Source of the DNA: Desulfobacteraceae bacterium
GTDB lineage: Bacteria; Desulfobacterota; Desulfobacteria; Desulfobacterales; Desulfosarcinaceae
DNA length: 12,260 bases
Reading direction: 5' to 3'
Assembly (NCBI GenBank): GCA_027031325.1
Contig: JALVRI010000392.1
Span: forward strand, 1-12,260
Made by a program: the position numbers and the translations under genes. Below, piece after piece: positions 11,856 through 12,260 of the stretch; positions within the stretch are counted from its first letter, which is position 1; each line of letters begins with the position of its first letter. The notes below the pieces were generated by a model that was not told where the DNA came from, did no database searches, and saw only the letters and a program-made list of their open reading frames with translations.

Positions 11856-12260
11856 TCAGGATTGATCGCCCGTGGGCAGCAGGACGGTAAATGTGCTTCC
11901 CTGTCCCGGGGTGCTCTGGACGCTTATGAACCCTCCCAGTGAGTCCACCAGTCCCTTGACTATGGGCAGGCCCAGGCCGGTGCCGGTGATATAGCGTGTT
12001 TTTTCGTTCTTGACGCGGTAGAAACGTTCGAAGATTTTTTCCAGGTGGCGTTCTTCTATGCCGAAACCGTTGTCAATCACCCGGACGCGGATATTGATTC
12101 CGGAAAGATCGATGGCCACGCTTATCTGCCCGCCCTCGTCGGTATAATTGATGGCGTTTGTTATCAGGTTTCCGAAGATACTTTCCAGGGTAAGGGGGTC
12201 GGCCTTGACCGGCGGCAGTTTTTGTTCCGGTTTTACCAGGCTGAGGGTCTGGTTCTTGGC
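11856..12260 (-). CDS. Sensor histidine kinase, C-terminal part (runs off the right edge)
   Basis: Reading from the window edge gives 134 residues ending at the stop 11856-11858, with no start inside the window; a GTG at 12119 is internal to the domain and not the real start. The segment is the ATP-binding HATPase domain: N box NLITNAINYT, G1 box DNGFGI, F box IFERFYRV and G2 box GTGLGLPIVK, ending shortly after GSTFTVLLP. The His-containing dimerisation domain and any sensor or membrane region would lie beyond the window. It is convergent with the aroE-like gene. It might phosphorylate the single receiver at 10235 or the NtrC-type activator, but proximity is the only support. Confidence 0.92.
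   Translation of the reverse strand, partial: AKNQTLSLVKPEQKLPPVKADPLTLESIFGNLITNAINYTDEGGQISVAIDLSGINIRVRVIDNGFGIEERHLEKIFERFYRVKNEKTRYITGTGLGLPIVKGLVDSLGGFISVQSTPGQGSTFTVLLPTGDQS

Overview
The window looks like a piece of a moderately GC-rich anaerobic bacterial chromosome, most likely a Desulfobacterota-type sulfate reducer or syntroph. This rests on gene content, not on a marker gene: reductive acetyl-CoA (Wood-Ljungdahl) genes of the MetF/MetV type linked to HdrA and MvhD electron-transfer proteins, a UGA-encoded selenocysteine, and two-component/sigma-54 regulation.

Layout. On the minus strand at the left are a small Cys-rich probable zinc-ribbon protein of unknown function (184-633) and an NtrC-type sigma-54 activator (831-2198). 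The small gene has a well-placed FNR/CRP-family class II promoter at 701-749. A divergent intergenic region of about 300 bp carries repeated GCAT..TGT motifs and a near-consensus -24/-12 sigma-54 promoter (2410-2425) that fires rightward. From it runs a plus-strand operon: a divergent MetF paralogue (2517-3380); a 1484-residue HdrA-type flavin/iron-sulfur polyprotein with an internal GltD/NfnB-like NAD(P)H module (3526-7980); an MvhD protein whose ORF is interrupted by an in-frame UGA that I read as selenocysteine, with a matching SECIS hairpin (8046-8468); MetV (8571-9239); a canonical MetF overlapping MetV by ATGA (9236-10174); and a single-domain response regulator (10235-10627). After a 263-bp gap comes a shikimate-dehydrogenase-like gene with an altered catalytic Asp (10891-11748), then a convergent sensor histidine kinase fragment running off the right edge (11856-12260).

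How the parts may work together. MetF and MetV would form the methylene-tetrahydrofolate reductase core. MvhD is the usual electron adaptor into HdrA. The HdrA polyprotein supplies several flavin and FeS sites plus its own NAD(P)H site. No HdrB or HdrC gene is present in this cluster. The set therefore suggests a NAD(P)H-linked, possibly electron-bifurcating or confurcating, methylene-THF/methyl-THF oxidoreductase complex containing selenium, switched by a sigma-54 regulator encoded next to it. The complex and its energetics are inference; the genes, the UGA/SECIS arrangement and the -24/-12 promoter are seen directly in the sequence.

No tRNA, rRNA, insertion sequence, CRISPR array or integration site was recognised.
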